Positions 8,594-17,622 of a stretch of DNA of 64,000 nucleotides are shown here, piece by piece. The position numbers and the translations under genes were made by a program. How positions within the stretch are numbered: position 1 is the first letter of the stretch; every line of letters starts with the position of its first letter. This DNA comes from Lacticaseibacillus casei DSM 20011 = JCM 1134 = ATCC 393 (lineage in GTDB: Bacteria > Bacillota > Bacilli > Lactobacillales > Lactobacillaceae). Location: NCBI RefSeq assembly GCF_000829055.1, contig NZ_AP012544.1:1860001-1924000 (forward strand). The letters run 5' to 3'. The notes below the pieces were generated by a model. The model made no database searches. It saw only the letters and a list, made by a program, of their open reading frames with translations, and was not told the DNA's origin.

Positions 8594-10033
8594 TCATACG
8601 TTTGAACCGGATTTAAAGAAATTTGCAAAGGTTTTTCCCCACGCAATCGTACCTCGTTTGATGGAGGCCAATAGCGTACTATCAATCATCTTATAGTAAT
8701 ATGTTGGCCATCGCCAGTTGTTGTACAGCCCCTGAACCAGAATCGGGAAGAAAAGCAGGAAATAAATATTCCCGCCGGTCAGCTTGAGACCGAGCCATAA
8801 CCCGACTAAGTTAACACCAGCCGAGATGAGAAATGCTTTTGTGTACGGAATAATATTGGCATTAGCAATATATGATGCATGCACTGAGTGTTGCTGGTAA
8901 AGAAAATAGTAAAGGATTAACGGCAAAAACACCTGTAACGTCGGAACTGATTCAGGCTTTATCAACTTCAGTAGCGGGAAGATCACTAACAAGGTTCCAA
9001 CAGAGGCAATGCCAAAAAGCCAAACATAAGCAGCGACCGCTTTCGATGTTTTCTCTCGGATCGAATCAAAATCCTGCTTAACAAAGTTTGATTGCAAAAT
9101 CGGATTATATGCCCCGTTGATTGCTGAAGAAGCTGTTCCGATAGCCGAAGCAAACTGGACGCCGACCGAATAAACACCTGTCACCGACAGCGGCAAGAAC
9201 GCACCTGCCATTAGTGACATACCTTGGGAGGTGACATAATTCGACATGCTGACCAAGCCGTCGCGCCAAGTGTTCGGCCAAATGAACAGAAAGATTTCTT
9301 TAATTTCGTGCCAGTTCATTGGCGATTTAAGCTCTTTGCGATGAGCCCGCACCTCATCATCCTGCCAGTAAAAATGACTGCAGATCGTTCGAAAAATAAT
9401 GCCATACATAACCAAGCCGATGACCGGCGACAAAATCGACGGGTAGACTAGGAAGCCACCAAGCGTCAGCAGAATCTGTAATGAACGGGAAAATACCTGC
9501 GCTTTGTTGACTGAGTCGATTTTGCCGGAGCCGCGGAGCAATGCCGAAAAGTAGCCAAAATACAAATTAAGGAAAAGCGAGAAACAGAAAACCAGCCAAG
9601 TCCACTTATATTCGGCGGCAGGTAATTTACTGAACACAAAAGCGTTCATGTAGATCGTGCCGAAGATGCCGACTAAGACAACAGCAACAATCGCAAGAAT
9701 CATGTAAATAGCCCTGGCAGCGTGAATTGTCGAAGCCAGCAAGTGGTAGTTCACAACTGTGTGATCATGTTCCTTATCAACTCCGCGCGATTTTAATGTT
9801 TTCGCACCAGACCAAATATACGCAATGTTGCGGGCAAATGCTGGGTCAAATCCAAAATCAAACAACGCGATGAGACCGTTGATACTTAAAATTAAATACC
9901 AATAGCCAATCTCTTGAGGATTAAGGAAATGAAAGATGATCGGCAGTAGGAGAAAATTGCTTGCCATCGAAAAAATGGTCCCCGCATAACTCCATACAAT
10001 ACTTTTTCTGGTCACTTCAAACCGATTTGGCAA
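8594..10033 (-). CDS. wzx: Wzx flippase (polysaccharide transporter, MATE/MOP superfamily)
   Basis: 479 residues, about 12-14 membrane segments, TTG start behind GAGGAAACGAG. The opening (RKSIVWSYAGTIFSMASNF, then LLLPIIFHFLNPQEIGYW) is characteristic of O-antigen/EPS flippases. It moves undecaprenyl-diphosphate-linked repeat units across the membrane. The gene lies between a GT4 glycosyltransferase and wzd, with small gaps, in the EPS operon. Confidence 0.9.
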   Translation of the reverse strand: MPNRFEVTRKSIVWSYAGTIFSMASNFLLLPIIFHFLNPQEIGYWYLILSINGLIALFDFGFDPAFARNIAYIWSGAKTLKSRGVDKEHDHTVVNYHLLASTIHAARAIYMILAIVAVVLVGIFGTIYMNAFVFSKLPAAEYKWTWLVFCFSLFLNLYFGYFSALLRGSGKIDSVNKAQVFSRSLQILLTLGGFLVYPSILSPVIGLVMYGIIFRTICSHFYWQDDEVRAHRKELKSPMNWHEIKEIFLFIWPNTWRDGLVSMSNYVTSQGMSLMAGAFLPLSVTGVYSVGVQFASAIGTASSAINGAYNPILQSNFVKQDFDSIREKTSKAVAAYVWLFGIASVGTLLVIFPLLKLIKPESVPTLQVFLPLILYYFLYQQHSVHASYIANANIIPYTKAFLISAGVNLVGLWLGLKLTGGNIYFLLFFPILVQGLYNNWRWPTYYYKMIDSTLLASIKRGTIAWGKTFANFFKSGSNV

Positions 10034-10047
10034 CTCGTTTCCTCATT

Positions 10048-11184
10048 TCACTTAGTTTCAAAACTTGCATAAATGTGGCGTAACCGCTGTTGCATCAGCG
10101 GCCACGCAAACTCTTTTTGATAGATATTGCGCATCAGATTAGCTTCTTTGGCCCAGTCCTGACGCTTATCGATCAGTTGCTGGAGACCAGCACCAATGCT
10201 CTTCTCAGAGGTTCCACAAACAGCCCCAAAACCATACTTGGTTAACCAATTTGACATGCCGGATTTCTCGACCATTAACAGCGGCTTGCCAAGTTCCATA
10301 GCTTCAAAAAATTTATTCGGAGAAGCATATAGGTGATTCTTAAGCACCGGATCATAGAGCGCGACCAAAATATCCGCTGTCTTCTCGATGCCATTCACCT
10401 TTTCATAGGGCACAACGCCTAAATAGTCAATTCGTGATGTGCGTTTTGCGGCGTCGGCAAACATCTCCTGATATTGACCCTGACCGGCCACAGTCAAGGA
10501 TAATGCCGGATTTGCCTCAACCGCGCCTAATAGTTCTGGCAGACACCTATATGGACTCAGCCCGCCAATATAGACGATTTTAAAATTCTTTTGCGCCGGA
10601 TCAAATTTCTCGGCATCTGCTGCAATAGGACTATCTAACGGTGAATTATAGATCACTGCCAAATTTTTCGGCTTGGCCGGTTCAATTTGGCGGCGGCGAT
10701 CCTCCGAACAAATTAACGTCCAATCGGCTGTCGCCATCGCTACATTTTCCCAATGAACGACCATTTTGCGATACCATCCCGGATAGTTTCTCGTGTCAGG
10801 CGCATAGTCAAAGATATCATAAACAAATTTAGTTTTGGTCTTCGCTACGACCTTGGCCGTCACATATCCCGTATGCACATTACATGCCTGAACCGCGTCA
10901 TACTCGCGTAAATGCTTACGAAGCCAACGATACAAAAAGGCCTCAAACCGCATAAATGCGTAAACCTTAAAATATTTAAAAGAATACGACAGCTTGATGC
11001 CCGTGAAGATTGCCTTCAGACGCTGACCATCGAATTCAAAGGTATCTGTCGTCATTCGGCCATGCGGGTCTTCGCGCCAGCCAAGAATCGTAACGTCATG
11101 CCCAGCGGCTTGCAGCGCCGCACTCTCCTTTAGTAATCTTGAATCGTCATCGACGTGTCCGGTCGACACAAACAATATCTTCAT
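10048..11184 (-). CDS. Glycosyltransferase family 4
   Basis: 378 residues from the ATG at 11184, with AGGAGG six bases upstream (an in-frame upstream start gives seven more residues but has no ribosome site). Rossmann-like GT-B fold: N-terminal MKILFVSTGHVDDDSRLLKE and a C-terminal nucleotide-sugar site with SPNKFFEAMELGKP, the E-x7-E-like motif of retaining GT4 enzymes. It is predicted to add a sugar to the lipid-linked repeat unit on the cytosolic face. The sugar cannot be inferred. It lies between GT2 and wzx in the operon. Confidence 0.85.
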   Translation of the reverse strand: MKILFVSTGHVDDDSRLLKESAALQAAGHDVTILGWREDPHGRMTTDTFEFDGQRLKAIFTGIKLSYSFKYFKVYAFMRFEAFLYRWLRKHLREYDAVQACNVHTGYVTAKVVAKTKTKFVYDIFDYAPDTRNYPGWYRKMVVHWENVAMATADWTLICSEDRRRQIEPAKPKNLAVIYNSPLDSPIAADAEKFDPAQKNFKIVYIGGLSPYRCLPELLGAVEANPALSLTVAGQGQYQEMFADAAKRTSRIDYLGVVPYEKVNGIEKTADILVALYDPVLKNHLYASPNKFFEAMELGKPLLMVEKSGMSNWLTKYGFGAVCGTSEKSIGAGLQQLIDKRQDWAKEANLMRNIYQKEFAWPLMQQRLRHIYASFETK

Positions 11185-11232
11185 GGTTCCTCCTGATCCG
11201 TTCACTTTATTCTCCCAGCAAGCAGTATCTGT

Positions 11233-12198
11233 CTAATAGAAGTATTTTAACAAGAACGGGAAAACATCTAATATTCTGAATTTATATAGTAATATTTTGA
11301 CCATCAATTTTTTGTCGTGGCTGAATGATAGCAGTTGTTTCCAAGAGTACTGCTTCATTTTTTTGCGAATATGCTTCTTAACCCATGGATCCTTTGCTTC
11401 GGCAAGATTTTGAAAATAAATCGACAGCCGCCTGCGGAGTATGTACTCATCAACATCGTTCTTAGGAGCTGTGCCATTTGAACGAAGTCGCTGTTCAACC
11501 AAATCCATAACCTTAGCATAATCTATCAGTTTGTCTGCCCTGATTTTATGCACAATGGAATTGGCATGCTGATAGTAATCATACAAAGTTTTGTGTAATC
11601 GGTAAATATGCTTGGCACGAAACAAAATCGGGACAAAAAAAGCCATATCTTCGGCAGATTTAAAATCGGGGAAACGATCTGCTCCAATTAGACTCCTTGC
11701 AAAAATCTTGTTATGCGGAAAGCCTCCAATCGGATCATGCGCTCCAGTCAGCATTTCATGGAGAACTGCAGCTAAATCGGCCTTCTGCGCAGTCTTTGGC
11801 ACTTGATCGTCAGGTGAAGCGGCATCCTGCTCAGTTAATGAACGATAGTCAAAAATCAGTAGGTCAAAATCAATGTCATTAATAACTTTTAGAATTCTAT
11901 TGATGGCGTTGGGCCGAAGTGTATCATCAGCGTCCACAAACCAGATATATTGACCGTGGGCCCGTTCAAGACCAGCATTACGCGCAAATGCGACACCGCC
12001 ATGGACTTCATCAATCAATGAACTATTCGCGTGGCTTTCATGGTAACGCTGAAGCAGCCTAGCGCTATTATCGGTAGAACCATTATTAACGAGCACAACT
12101 TCCACGCTTGGCGGAATTGTACCTAAACTTTTAAAAAGGCGCGGTAAATACGCTTCACTATTAAATACCGGAATGACGATACTCAGTTGGTAGTTCAT
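11233..12198 (-). CDS. Glycosyltransferase family 2
   Basis: 321 residues from the ATG at 12198, preceded by CGGAGGG; the longer frame upstream has no ribosome site. GT-A fold: MNYQLSIVIPVFNSE, then NNGSTDNS, ARNAGLERAHGQYIWFVDAD (DxD metal site) and SAEDMAF (the ED acid/base pair). Basic C-terminal third. It appears to be the first gene of the operon running down to wzy, with an extended -10 promoter about 150 bases upstream. Confidence 0.87.
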   Translation of the reverse strand: MNYQLSIVIPVFNSEAYLPRLFKSLGTIPPSVEVVLVNNGSTDNSARLLQRYHESHANSSLIDEVHGGVAFARNAGLERAHGQYIWFVDADDTLRPNAINRILKVINDIDFDLLIFDYRSLTEQDAASPDDQVPKTAQKADLAAVLHEMLTGAHDPIGGFPHNKIFARSLIGADRFPDFKSAEDMAFFVPILFRAKHIYRLHKTLYDYYQHANSIVHKIRADKLIDYAKVMDLVEQRLRSNGTAPKNDVDEYILRRRLSIYFQNLAEAKDPWVKKHIRKKMKQYSWKQLLSFSHDKKLMVKILLYKFRILDVFPFLLKYFY

Positions 12199-12349
12199 AC
12201 TGCCCTCCGTTGATTGTTCTAGCGTCTTTGAGTTGATGACCATGTGACTGGCATTGGCCAAACGCATAGTGTCAAATGACGCCATAAAAATAAAGCCGTG
12301 TACACTGGCAGTAACGACACTGCCAAAATAGCTCGTGACTTTCCCGAGC

Positions 12350-12355
12350 ATTATA
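12350..12355 (-). promoter_or_regulatory. Extended -10 promoter of the GT2-wzx-wzd-wze-wzy operon
   Basis: On the minus strand the sequence reads TGGTATAAT, an extended -10 (TGnTATAAT). No good -35 is seen. It leaves a leader of about 145 nt with two hairpins (GCTCG/CGAGC and GGCAGT/ACTGCC) before the GT2 start. Confidence 0.55.
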
Positions 12356-12641
12356 CCACAGGTTAGCATCCCTTCTTAGACAAACTTGCTGTCTTCGTCT
12401 CACCCAATGATTTTTAACGGTATTCCCATGAAAACACTCTCGTCTTCAAGTTGATCTCTCCTTAAACCAAACAGTGATTATGGTAAAATGGCCTAGTCGT
12501 ATGATTGATAGCGGGCGAAGATCCATCAGACTAGTTATACATAATGTGATTTCCACGGCCGGATTCGTCGCAGAGTCCATCAATAGTATCTTTGTCCTAC
12601 ATTTAGAAAACACTTTACATAATAAGGGGTTACCTTCAGTC
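12356..12641. other. Divergent intergenic region
   Basis: Between the EPS operon promoter and the truncated plus-strand gene. It probably carries the latter's promoter (TTGTCC near 12593, TACATA 18 bases later). A GGAGA followed by TTG could start an 11-codon minus-strand peptide near 12450, but nothing supports it as a gene. Confidence 0.35.
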
Positions 12642-12772
12642 ATGACAACTCGTAGTAGTCGGCTAATCAAAAGCCTCATCATCTTATTAATCCTATCATT
12701 GATCAGCCTGTTCAACGTACTACCAATTTTAAGGCTTGATTTTTCAACGGCCTTTTTGGGTGATGATTTTTC
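12642..12772 (+). pseudogene. Polytopic membrane protein, cut after 44 codons by an IS
   Basis: ATG with AAGGGG upstream opens a frame of 44 codons: basic start (MTTRSSRLIK), a strong membrane segment (SLIILLILSLISLFNVLPIL) and FLGDDFS, where the IS30 element begins at 12773. The GDD-F pattern after the first membrane segment recalls YfhO-type or other large polytopic glycan-modifying proteins, but 44 residues are too few to name it. No 3' remainder is found after the IS block at 15308, so the rest has been lost or moved. Confidence 0.6.
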
Positions 12773-14033
12773 CGCGCATTTTAGAATCAAGTTAGCCACT
12801 GTCTCAAAATTTTTTGGACAATAAAAAACATCAAGAACAGATATCCTGTATCATTGAAGTTCCTACACAAACAATGGAAGAGGATATTGTCTTGATGCAG
12901 AAACAGGATAGCACACACCGCCAAAAAGGTCAGCACTTAACATCACTCGAGCGCGGAAAAGTGGCCGGATTCCGCCAAGCTGGGAAGTCCAATCGTTGGA
13001 TTGCTGCTGAAATTGGCGTCTGCCCGCAGACCATTAATAATGAAATCAAGCGAGGTACAGTAGATCAGGTCAAGAAGAGTAATGGCAAGCGCGTCTACCA
13101 TCGACAATACCTGCCAGAGGCTGCTCAGGCACGTTACGAGACTGCACGCTTGAGCTGCCATCGTCCTGACAAGTTCGCCAGCGTACAGGTCTTCTTAGCC
13201 TGGTACGTACAGCGAGCTAAGCAGGACAAATGGTCGCCGGATGCTTCAATCGGCTATGCCAAGCGACACAAGCTGTTTACTCCTGAAGAGCTTGTTTGTG
13301 CCTCGACTTTGTACCAGTACATTGACGACCAACGCCTAGAGATTCGAAATATCGACCTGTTGGAGAAGACTAAGCGGAAGACCTCTCACCAGCACCACAC
13401 CAAGGCTAAGCGCCTGGCTGGCCGCAGTATCGAGGAACGGCCTAAGGTCGTTGAACGACGCAGGCAGTTCGGTCACTGGGAGATGGATACCATTGTCGGT
13501 AAACGCAATGGCAAGGAGAGCGTCATCTTGACTCTGATTGAGCGCAAGACCCGTTGCCAACTTCTCCGCTTGATCGAAGGACGAGATGCAGACTCTGTGA
13601 GCTATGCATTGCGTGGAATCAAGCGCGAATGGGGAGCTTGCATCAAGACCATCACAGCCGACAACGGACCCGAGTTCACCGCCTTAAATACTGCTTTTGC
13701 TGGGACGGAAACTGAGATCTTCTACGCCCATCCTTACACGTCCTGCGACCGTGGCACCAACGAGGCACATAACCGGATGATCCGCCAGGACTTCCCTAAG
13801 GGCATGTCCCTAGATGACATTAGCCCTAGTCAAGTGCAGGCCACGCAAGACCGCTTGAATCAGTTGCCTCGCAAACAACAGGGCTACTGCACACCCCAGC
13901 AAAACTTTGAGGCCGAAGCTCGGCGCGTTCGCCGCATGGCCCAGTAGTCTCTCTAGCGCCACAACTTCTATTTGATAACGGCCTGTTCTGGGATTGTCCT
14001 CAACGACTGGCTAACTTGTTCTTGCAATTTACG
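12773..14033 (+). mobile_element. IS30-family insertion sequence, copy 2 (intact)
   Basis: 1261 bp, same ends as copy 1. On the left it interrupts the membrane-protein gene; on the right it abuts the inverted left part of another copy of itself. The 13 bases before 12773 and those after 14033 do not match, which fits an element rebuilt by inversion rather than a simple insertion. Confidence 0.92.
12895..13947 (+). CDS. IS30-family transposase (copy 2)
   Basis: Its translated protein is identical to that of copy 1, with the HTH and all three DDE-block residues (HWEMDT, ITADNGPEF, GTNEAHN). Start set at ATG 12895 by analogy with copy 1; upstream TTG at 12814 is possible. Copy 2 carries TTCAATC where copy 1 has TTCGATC, a silent change shared with the left arm of copy 3. 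Confidence 0.93.
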   Translation: MQKQDSTHRQKGQHLTSLERGKVAGFRQAGKSNRWIAAEIGVCPQTINNEIKRGTVDQVKKSNGKRVYHRQYLPEAAQARYETARLSCHRPDKFASVQVFLAWYVQRAKQDKWSPDASIGYAKRHKLFTPEELVCASTLYQYIDDQRLEIRNIDLLEKTKRKTSHQHHTKAKRLAGRSIEERPKVVERRRQFGHWEMDTIVGKRNGKESVILTLIERKTRCQLLRLIEGRDADSVSYALRGIKREWGACIKTITADNGPEFTALNTAFAGTETEIFYAHPYTSCDRGTNEAHNRMIRQDFPKGMSLDDISPSQVQATQDRLNQLPRKQQGYCTPQQNFEAEARRVRRMAQ

Positions 14034-14614
14034 GATATTTCGAATCTCTAGGCGTTGGTCGTCAATGTACTGGTACAAAGTCGAGGCACAAACAAGCTCT
14101 TCAGGAGTAAACAGCTTGTGTCGCTTGGCATAGCCGATTGAAGCATCCGGCGACCATTTGTCCTGCTTAGCTCGCTGTACGTACCAGGCTAAGAAGACCT
14201 GTACGCTGGCGAACTTGTCAGGACGATGGCAGCTCAAGCATGCAGTCTCGTAACGTGCCTGAGCAGCCTCTGGCAGGTATTGTCGATGGTAGACGCGCTT
14301 GCCATTACTCTTCTTGACCTGATCTACTGTACCTCGCTTGATTTCATTATTAATGGTCTGCGGGCAGACGCCAATTTCAGCAGCAATCCAACGATTGGAC
14401 TTCCCAGCTTGGCGGAATCCGGCCACTTTTCCGCGCTCGAGTGATGTTAAGTGCTGACCTTTTTGGCGGTGTGTGCTATCCTGTTTCTGCATCAAGACAA
14501 TATCCTCTTCCATTGTTTGTGTAGGAACTTCAATGATACAGGATATCTGTTCTTGATGTTTTTTATTGTCCAAAAAATTTTGAGACAGTGGCTAACTTGA
14601 TTCTAAAATGCGCG
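14034..14614 (-). mobile_element. IS30 copy 3, left half, inverted
   Basis: Reverse complement of the IS left end through the transposase codons for LEIRNI. It begins with GATATTTCGAATC (14034-14046), the reverse complement of the 13-mer at 14615-14627. Together with 14615-15307 it makes exactly one IS: 581 + 693 - 13 = 1261 bp. The transposase fragment on it (minus strand, up to 14492 if started like the others) has an Arg-to-Cys change (ACLSCHRP). Confidence 0.93.
14046..14492 (-). pseudogene. IS30 transposase, N-terminal fragment (copy 3)
   Basis: Carries the HTH region and the part before the catalytic core, ending where the element was broken at the LEIRNI codons; in the present arrangement the frame runs on into the end of copy 2 and stops. 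No catalytic residues, so it is inactive, though it could still bind IS ends. Confidence 0.85.
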
Positions 14615-15307
14615 GATTCGAAATATCGACCTGTTGGAGAAGACTAAGCGGAAGACCTCTCACCAGCACCACACCAAGGCTAAGCGCCTGGCTGGCCGCA
14701 GTATCGAGGAACGGCCTAAGGTCGTTGAACGACGCAGGCAGTTCGGTCACTGGGAGATGGATACCATTGTCGGTAAACGCAATGGCAAGGAGAGCGTCAT
14801 CTTGACTCTGATTGAGCGCAAGACCCGTTGCCAACTTCTCCGCTTGATCGAAGGACGAGATGCAGACTCTGTGAGCTATGCATTGCGTGGAATCAAGCGC
14901 GAATGGGGAGCTTGCATCAAGACCATCACAGCCGACAACGGACCCGAGTTCACCGCCTTAAATACTGCTTTTGCTGGGACGGAAACTGAGATCTTCTACG
15001 CCCATCCTTACACGTCCTGCGACCGTGGCACCAACGAGGCACATAACCGGATGATTCGCCAGGACTTCCCTAAGGGCATGTCCCTAGATGACATTAGCCC
15101 TAGTCAAGTGCAGGCCACGCAAGACCGCTTGAATCAGTTGCCTCGCAAACAATAGGGCTACTGCACACCCCAGCAAAACTTTGAGGCCGAAGCTCGGCGC
15201 GTTCGCCGCATGGCCCAGTAGTCTCTCTAGCGCCACAACTTCTATTTGATAACGGCCTGTTCTGGGATTGTCCTCAACGACTGGCTAACTTGTTCTTGCA
15301 ATTTACG
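14615..15307 (+). mobile_element. IS30 copy 3, right half
   Basis: Starts at GATTCGAAATATC (the duplicated 13-mer) and runs to the IS right end. The flank after 15307 (ATCGTTGCTTCGT) does not match the 13 bases left of 12773. Confidence 0.93.
14634..15220 (+). pseudogene. IS30 transposase, C-terminal fragment with an extra nonsense mutation (copy 3)
   Basis: Encodes the DDE core (HWEMDT, ADNGPEF, GTNEAHN) but lacks the HTH half, and a CAG-to-TAG change at 15153-15155 stops it after LPRKQ. Copies 1 and 2 read through this site. The change must have arisen after the copy was broken or made it dead before. Confidence 0.85.
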
Positions 15308-15337
15308 ATCGTTGCTTCGTCCTATAAATGAAAAAAA

Positions 15338-15372
15338 ACCTGCACTCACTAGCTGACGAAGCGGGCTAGCAA
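15338..15372 (-). terminator. Terminator of the GH25 gene
   Basis: On the minus strand GCTAGCC and AGCTAGT pair around a short loop, followed after GAGTGCAGG by eight T residues. It lies between the GH25 stop and the IS block. Confidence 0.55.
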
Positions 15373-15418
15373 ATACAAGGCTTTGAGAGATATTTTTGTT
15401 CGTTAATAAAGATCGGGA

Positions 15419-17491
15419 CTATTTAACGGTTAAGCCGCCTTTATCAATCCAATAGACATGTCCATCAGTAAACTGAACCTTGACATAGGTTCCGCGATCG
15501 GTCTTTTGTTCAACCGAGGCATGAACTTTTTGACCGTCATATTGTTTGGCATTATCGTTACCGACAAGTGTGCTGATGCTGGTATGATACGGTCCATCAC
15601 TGTAAAGACCATCTACACGGTCCTTTTGATTGATCGTTGCATCATAATTAACATTATTCGTTGAAAGAATCGGACTTAATGACGAGAAGCTTGTAAGAGC
15701 GAGTTTATCCGTCCAGTAAGTCTGGCCGTTTGCTAAACGAATCTGTACATATGTCGAATGCGTTGAACGAGAAGTCGTTGCTTCGGTAAGCACTTGAACC
15801 AACTGACCGTTTAATGACTTAGCATTGTCATTACCGATTGCGGTTATAGCTGAGGTGTGATAAGGACCGTTTGCATACAACCCGTCAGCACGATGACTTT
15901 GATCAACGATAGCAAGATAGCTTACGGATTTCTTAAGAAGAATCTTGTCATACCCTGAATTATCGCCGGTTTGCAAACCACGCTTATCAATCCAGAAGGT
16001 CTGCCCATCAGCTAAACGTACCTGGGCATAAGTCGTGCCGCCAGCTCTGCTGGTAGTAGCTTCAGCAATAACCTGAACCTTTTGGCCGTCATACTTAGTT
16101 GCATCACTGTTACCACCAGATGTTGCGGCAGAGGTATGGTAAGGACCAGCTGTATAAATGCCGTCACCGCGCCCTTGTTGCTGAATTGTGGCCGGATAGT
16201 CCACTGTCTGTTGCGAAACAATGCTGTCAAACGAAAATTGTGCGGTACCATTCTTATCAATCCAGAAAACTTTGCCATCTTGGGCTTTAACTTGGAGATA
16301 AGTGCTACGCGATGTAACTGTTTCAGCTTGTACGTGAACATTCTGATTGTTGTAATTGACACCATTAAAGTTAGAAATAGCAGTTGAAGCACTGGTATGA
16401 TACGGTGCATCAAAATAAATGCCGTCTTTACGGGTATCCTGATTAACAATAGTGACATCATAGCTGACGGATTTGTTTGACAAAATCGGGTCATAAGAAG
16501 GTGCTGGCGGAGTAGCTGCATTCGGTTGCGTAAACAGACCCGTGTAATCAACTGAAACATCGACTGGTTTAGATGCTCCAGGCAAATACGCTAATGAAGA
16601 ATACTGCCATGCACCAAAATCTTGATTCCACATCGAGTTAGCGCTCGGCGTATACGGATAGTCCGCAACCCATGTCCGGTTCTTACCGACTGTCCCAATG
16701 GCAGCATTCGAGTAAGTATAATACTTACCGGTATACAATACATGATGCGTATAACCGCGCTGATTAAGTGTCTGCCAGAATGCATTTAAACTCGCCCCGA
16801 CATCCCCACTTACATCGGAACCTTCGACATCGGCAACAACATTGACTTCTTTACCGACATTCAGCTTATCAAGTGTATTGGCAAAAAAATTAGCTTCAGC
16901 CACTGCTTCGGCACTTGAACCGAAGTGGCTATAGTGGTAAGCCGAAACAGTCATGCCCGCGTTACGCGCATATTGAATCTGCGATGCCGCAAATGGATTT
17001 TGATAAGACGTACCTTCTGAGGCTTTAACAACGGCACCTCTGACGCCCAACGAATGGAGGGTATTAAAACTGTCTTGATTCATCCACCCTTGATAAGAGG
17101 CGACATCTACAACATCTGTTCGTGGAACTGATTGATCCCCAATGGTAAAGCTCATCATTGTCTGTGCTTTGGCTGCAAACGCCTGCACATTCGATTGCGG
17201 TGCTGCCTGTAATGTTGCTCCCGCAGCTTGTGCACTTGAAAATGACCGCACACCTGCTGTCGTATTGGCACTGGGAACAGTAGTATTACCAAAATTAGAA
17301 TGTTCGTTCATATCGTGAAACGATACGGTTTGACCCTGACTCGTCTGACTTGTTTGGGCGTTTGCACCTGTGCCTTCATCAGCTGCAGACACCGGTGTTC
17401 CTAAAACAAGCTGCGAAAACAGTATTGACGATGCAATCGCCGCAGATGCCCAAAATAACTTATTCTTCATTTTTTTCTCCTTTTTCCCCAT
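15419..17491 (-). CDS. Secreted GH25 muramidase with four C-terminal GW/SH3-like repeats
   Basis: About 690 residues. Two ATGs compete: 17491 behind GGGGAGGAG (used here) and 17470 behind AAAGGAG. Signal peptide with cleavage near GTPVSAA. A Ser/Thr/Gln-rich linker leads to a GH25 lysozyme domain (DVASYQG opening, VVADVEG with the catalytic DxE, WVADYPY, WQYSS). Then come four repeats of about 80 residues, each with a D-G-(I/L)-Y...PYHTS core and ending WIDK or WTDK, wall-binding domains of the SH3_8/GW type. It hydrolyses peptidoglycan and probably acts in turnover or daughter-cell separation. It lies inside the EPS region but is transcribed on its own with its own terminator. Confidence 0.9.
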   Translation of the reverse strand: MGKKEKKMKNKLFWASAAIASSILFSQLVLGTPVSAADEGTGANAQTSQTSQGQTVSFHDMNEHSNFGNTTVPSANTTAGVRSFSSAQAAGATLQAAPQSNVQAFAAKAQTMMSFTIGDQSVPRTDVVDVASYQGWMNQDSFNTLHSLGVRGAVVKASEGTSYQNPFAASQIQYARNAGMTVSAYHYSHFGSSAEAVAEANFFANTLDKLNVGKEVNVVADVEGSDVSGDVGASLNAFWQTLNQRGYTHHVLYTGKYYTYSNAAIGTVGKNRTWVADYPYTPSANSMWNQDFGAWQYSSLAYLPGASKPVDVSVDYTGLFTQPNAATPPAPSYDPILSNKSVSYDVTIVNQDTRKDGIYFDAPYHTSASTAISNFNGVNYNNQNVHVQAETVTSRSTYLQVKAQDGKVFWIDKNGTAQFSFDSIVSQQTVDYPATIQQQGRGDGIYTAGPYHTSAATSGGNSDATKYDGQKVQVIAEATTSRAGGTTYAQVRLADGQTFWIDKRGLQTGDNSGYDKILLKKSVSYLAIVDQSHRADGLYANGPYHTSAITAIGNDNAKSLNGQLVQVLTEATTSRSTHSTYVQIRLANGQTYWTDKLALTSFSSLSPILSTNNVNYDATINQKDRVDGLYSDGPYHTSISTLVGNDNAKQYDGQKVHASVEQKTDRGTYVKVQFTDGHVYWIDKGGLTVK

Positions 17492-17622
17492 AAGTAAACT
17501 CCTCCCCAACTTTTTAAACTTTATAACAGGCTCATTATACATGGAGATCAACCGCTTTTAAAGAAACAAAATGATGACAAATTACCATGTCATTTATATG
17601 ACAGGCGTCTGAGCATCTTGGA

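Noticed and set aside
12446..12824. Overlapping ORFs in both strands around the truncated gene
   Set aside because: Only the frame starting at 12642 has a ribosome site and a plausible membrane protein; the others are chance frames.
15430..17200. The four muramidase repeats as a CRISPR-like or DNA repeat array
   Set aside because: The similarity is at protein level (about 80-residue wall-binding modules); no regular identical DNA repeats with spacers exist.
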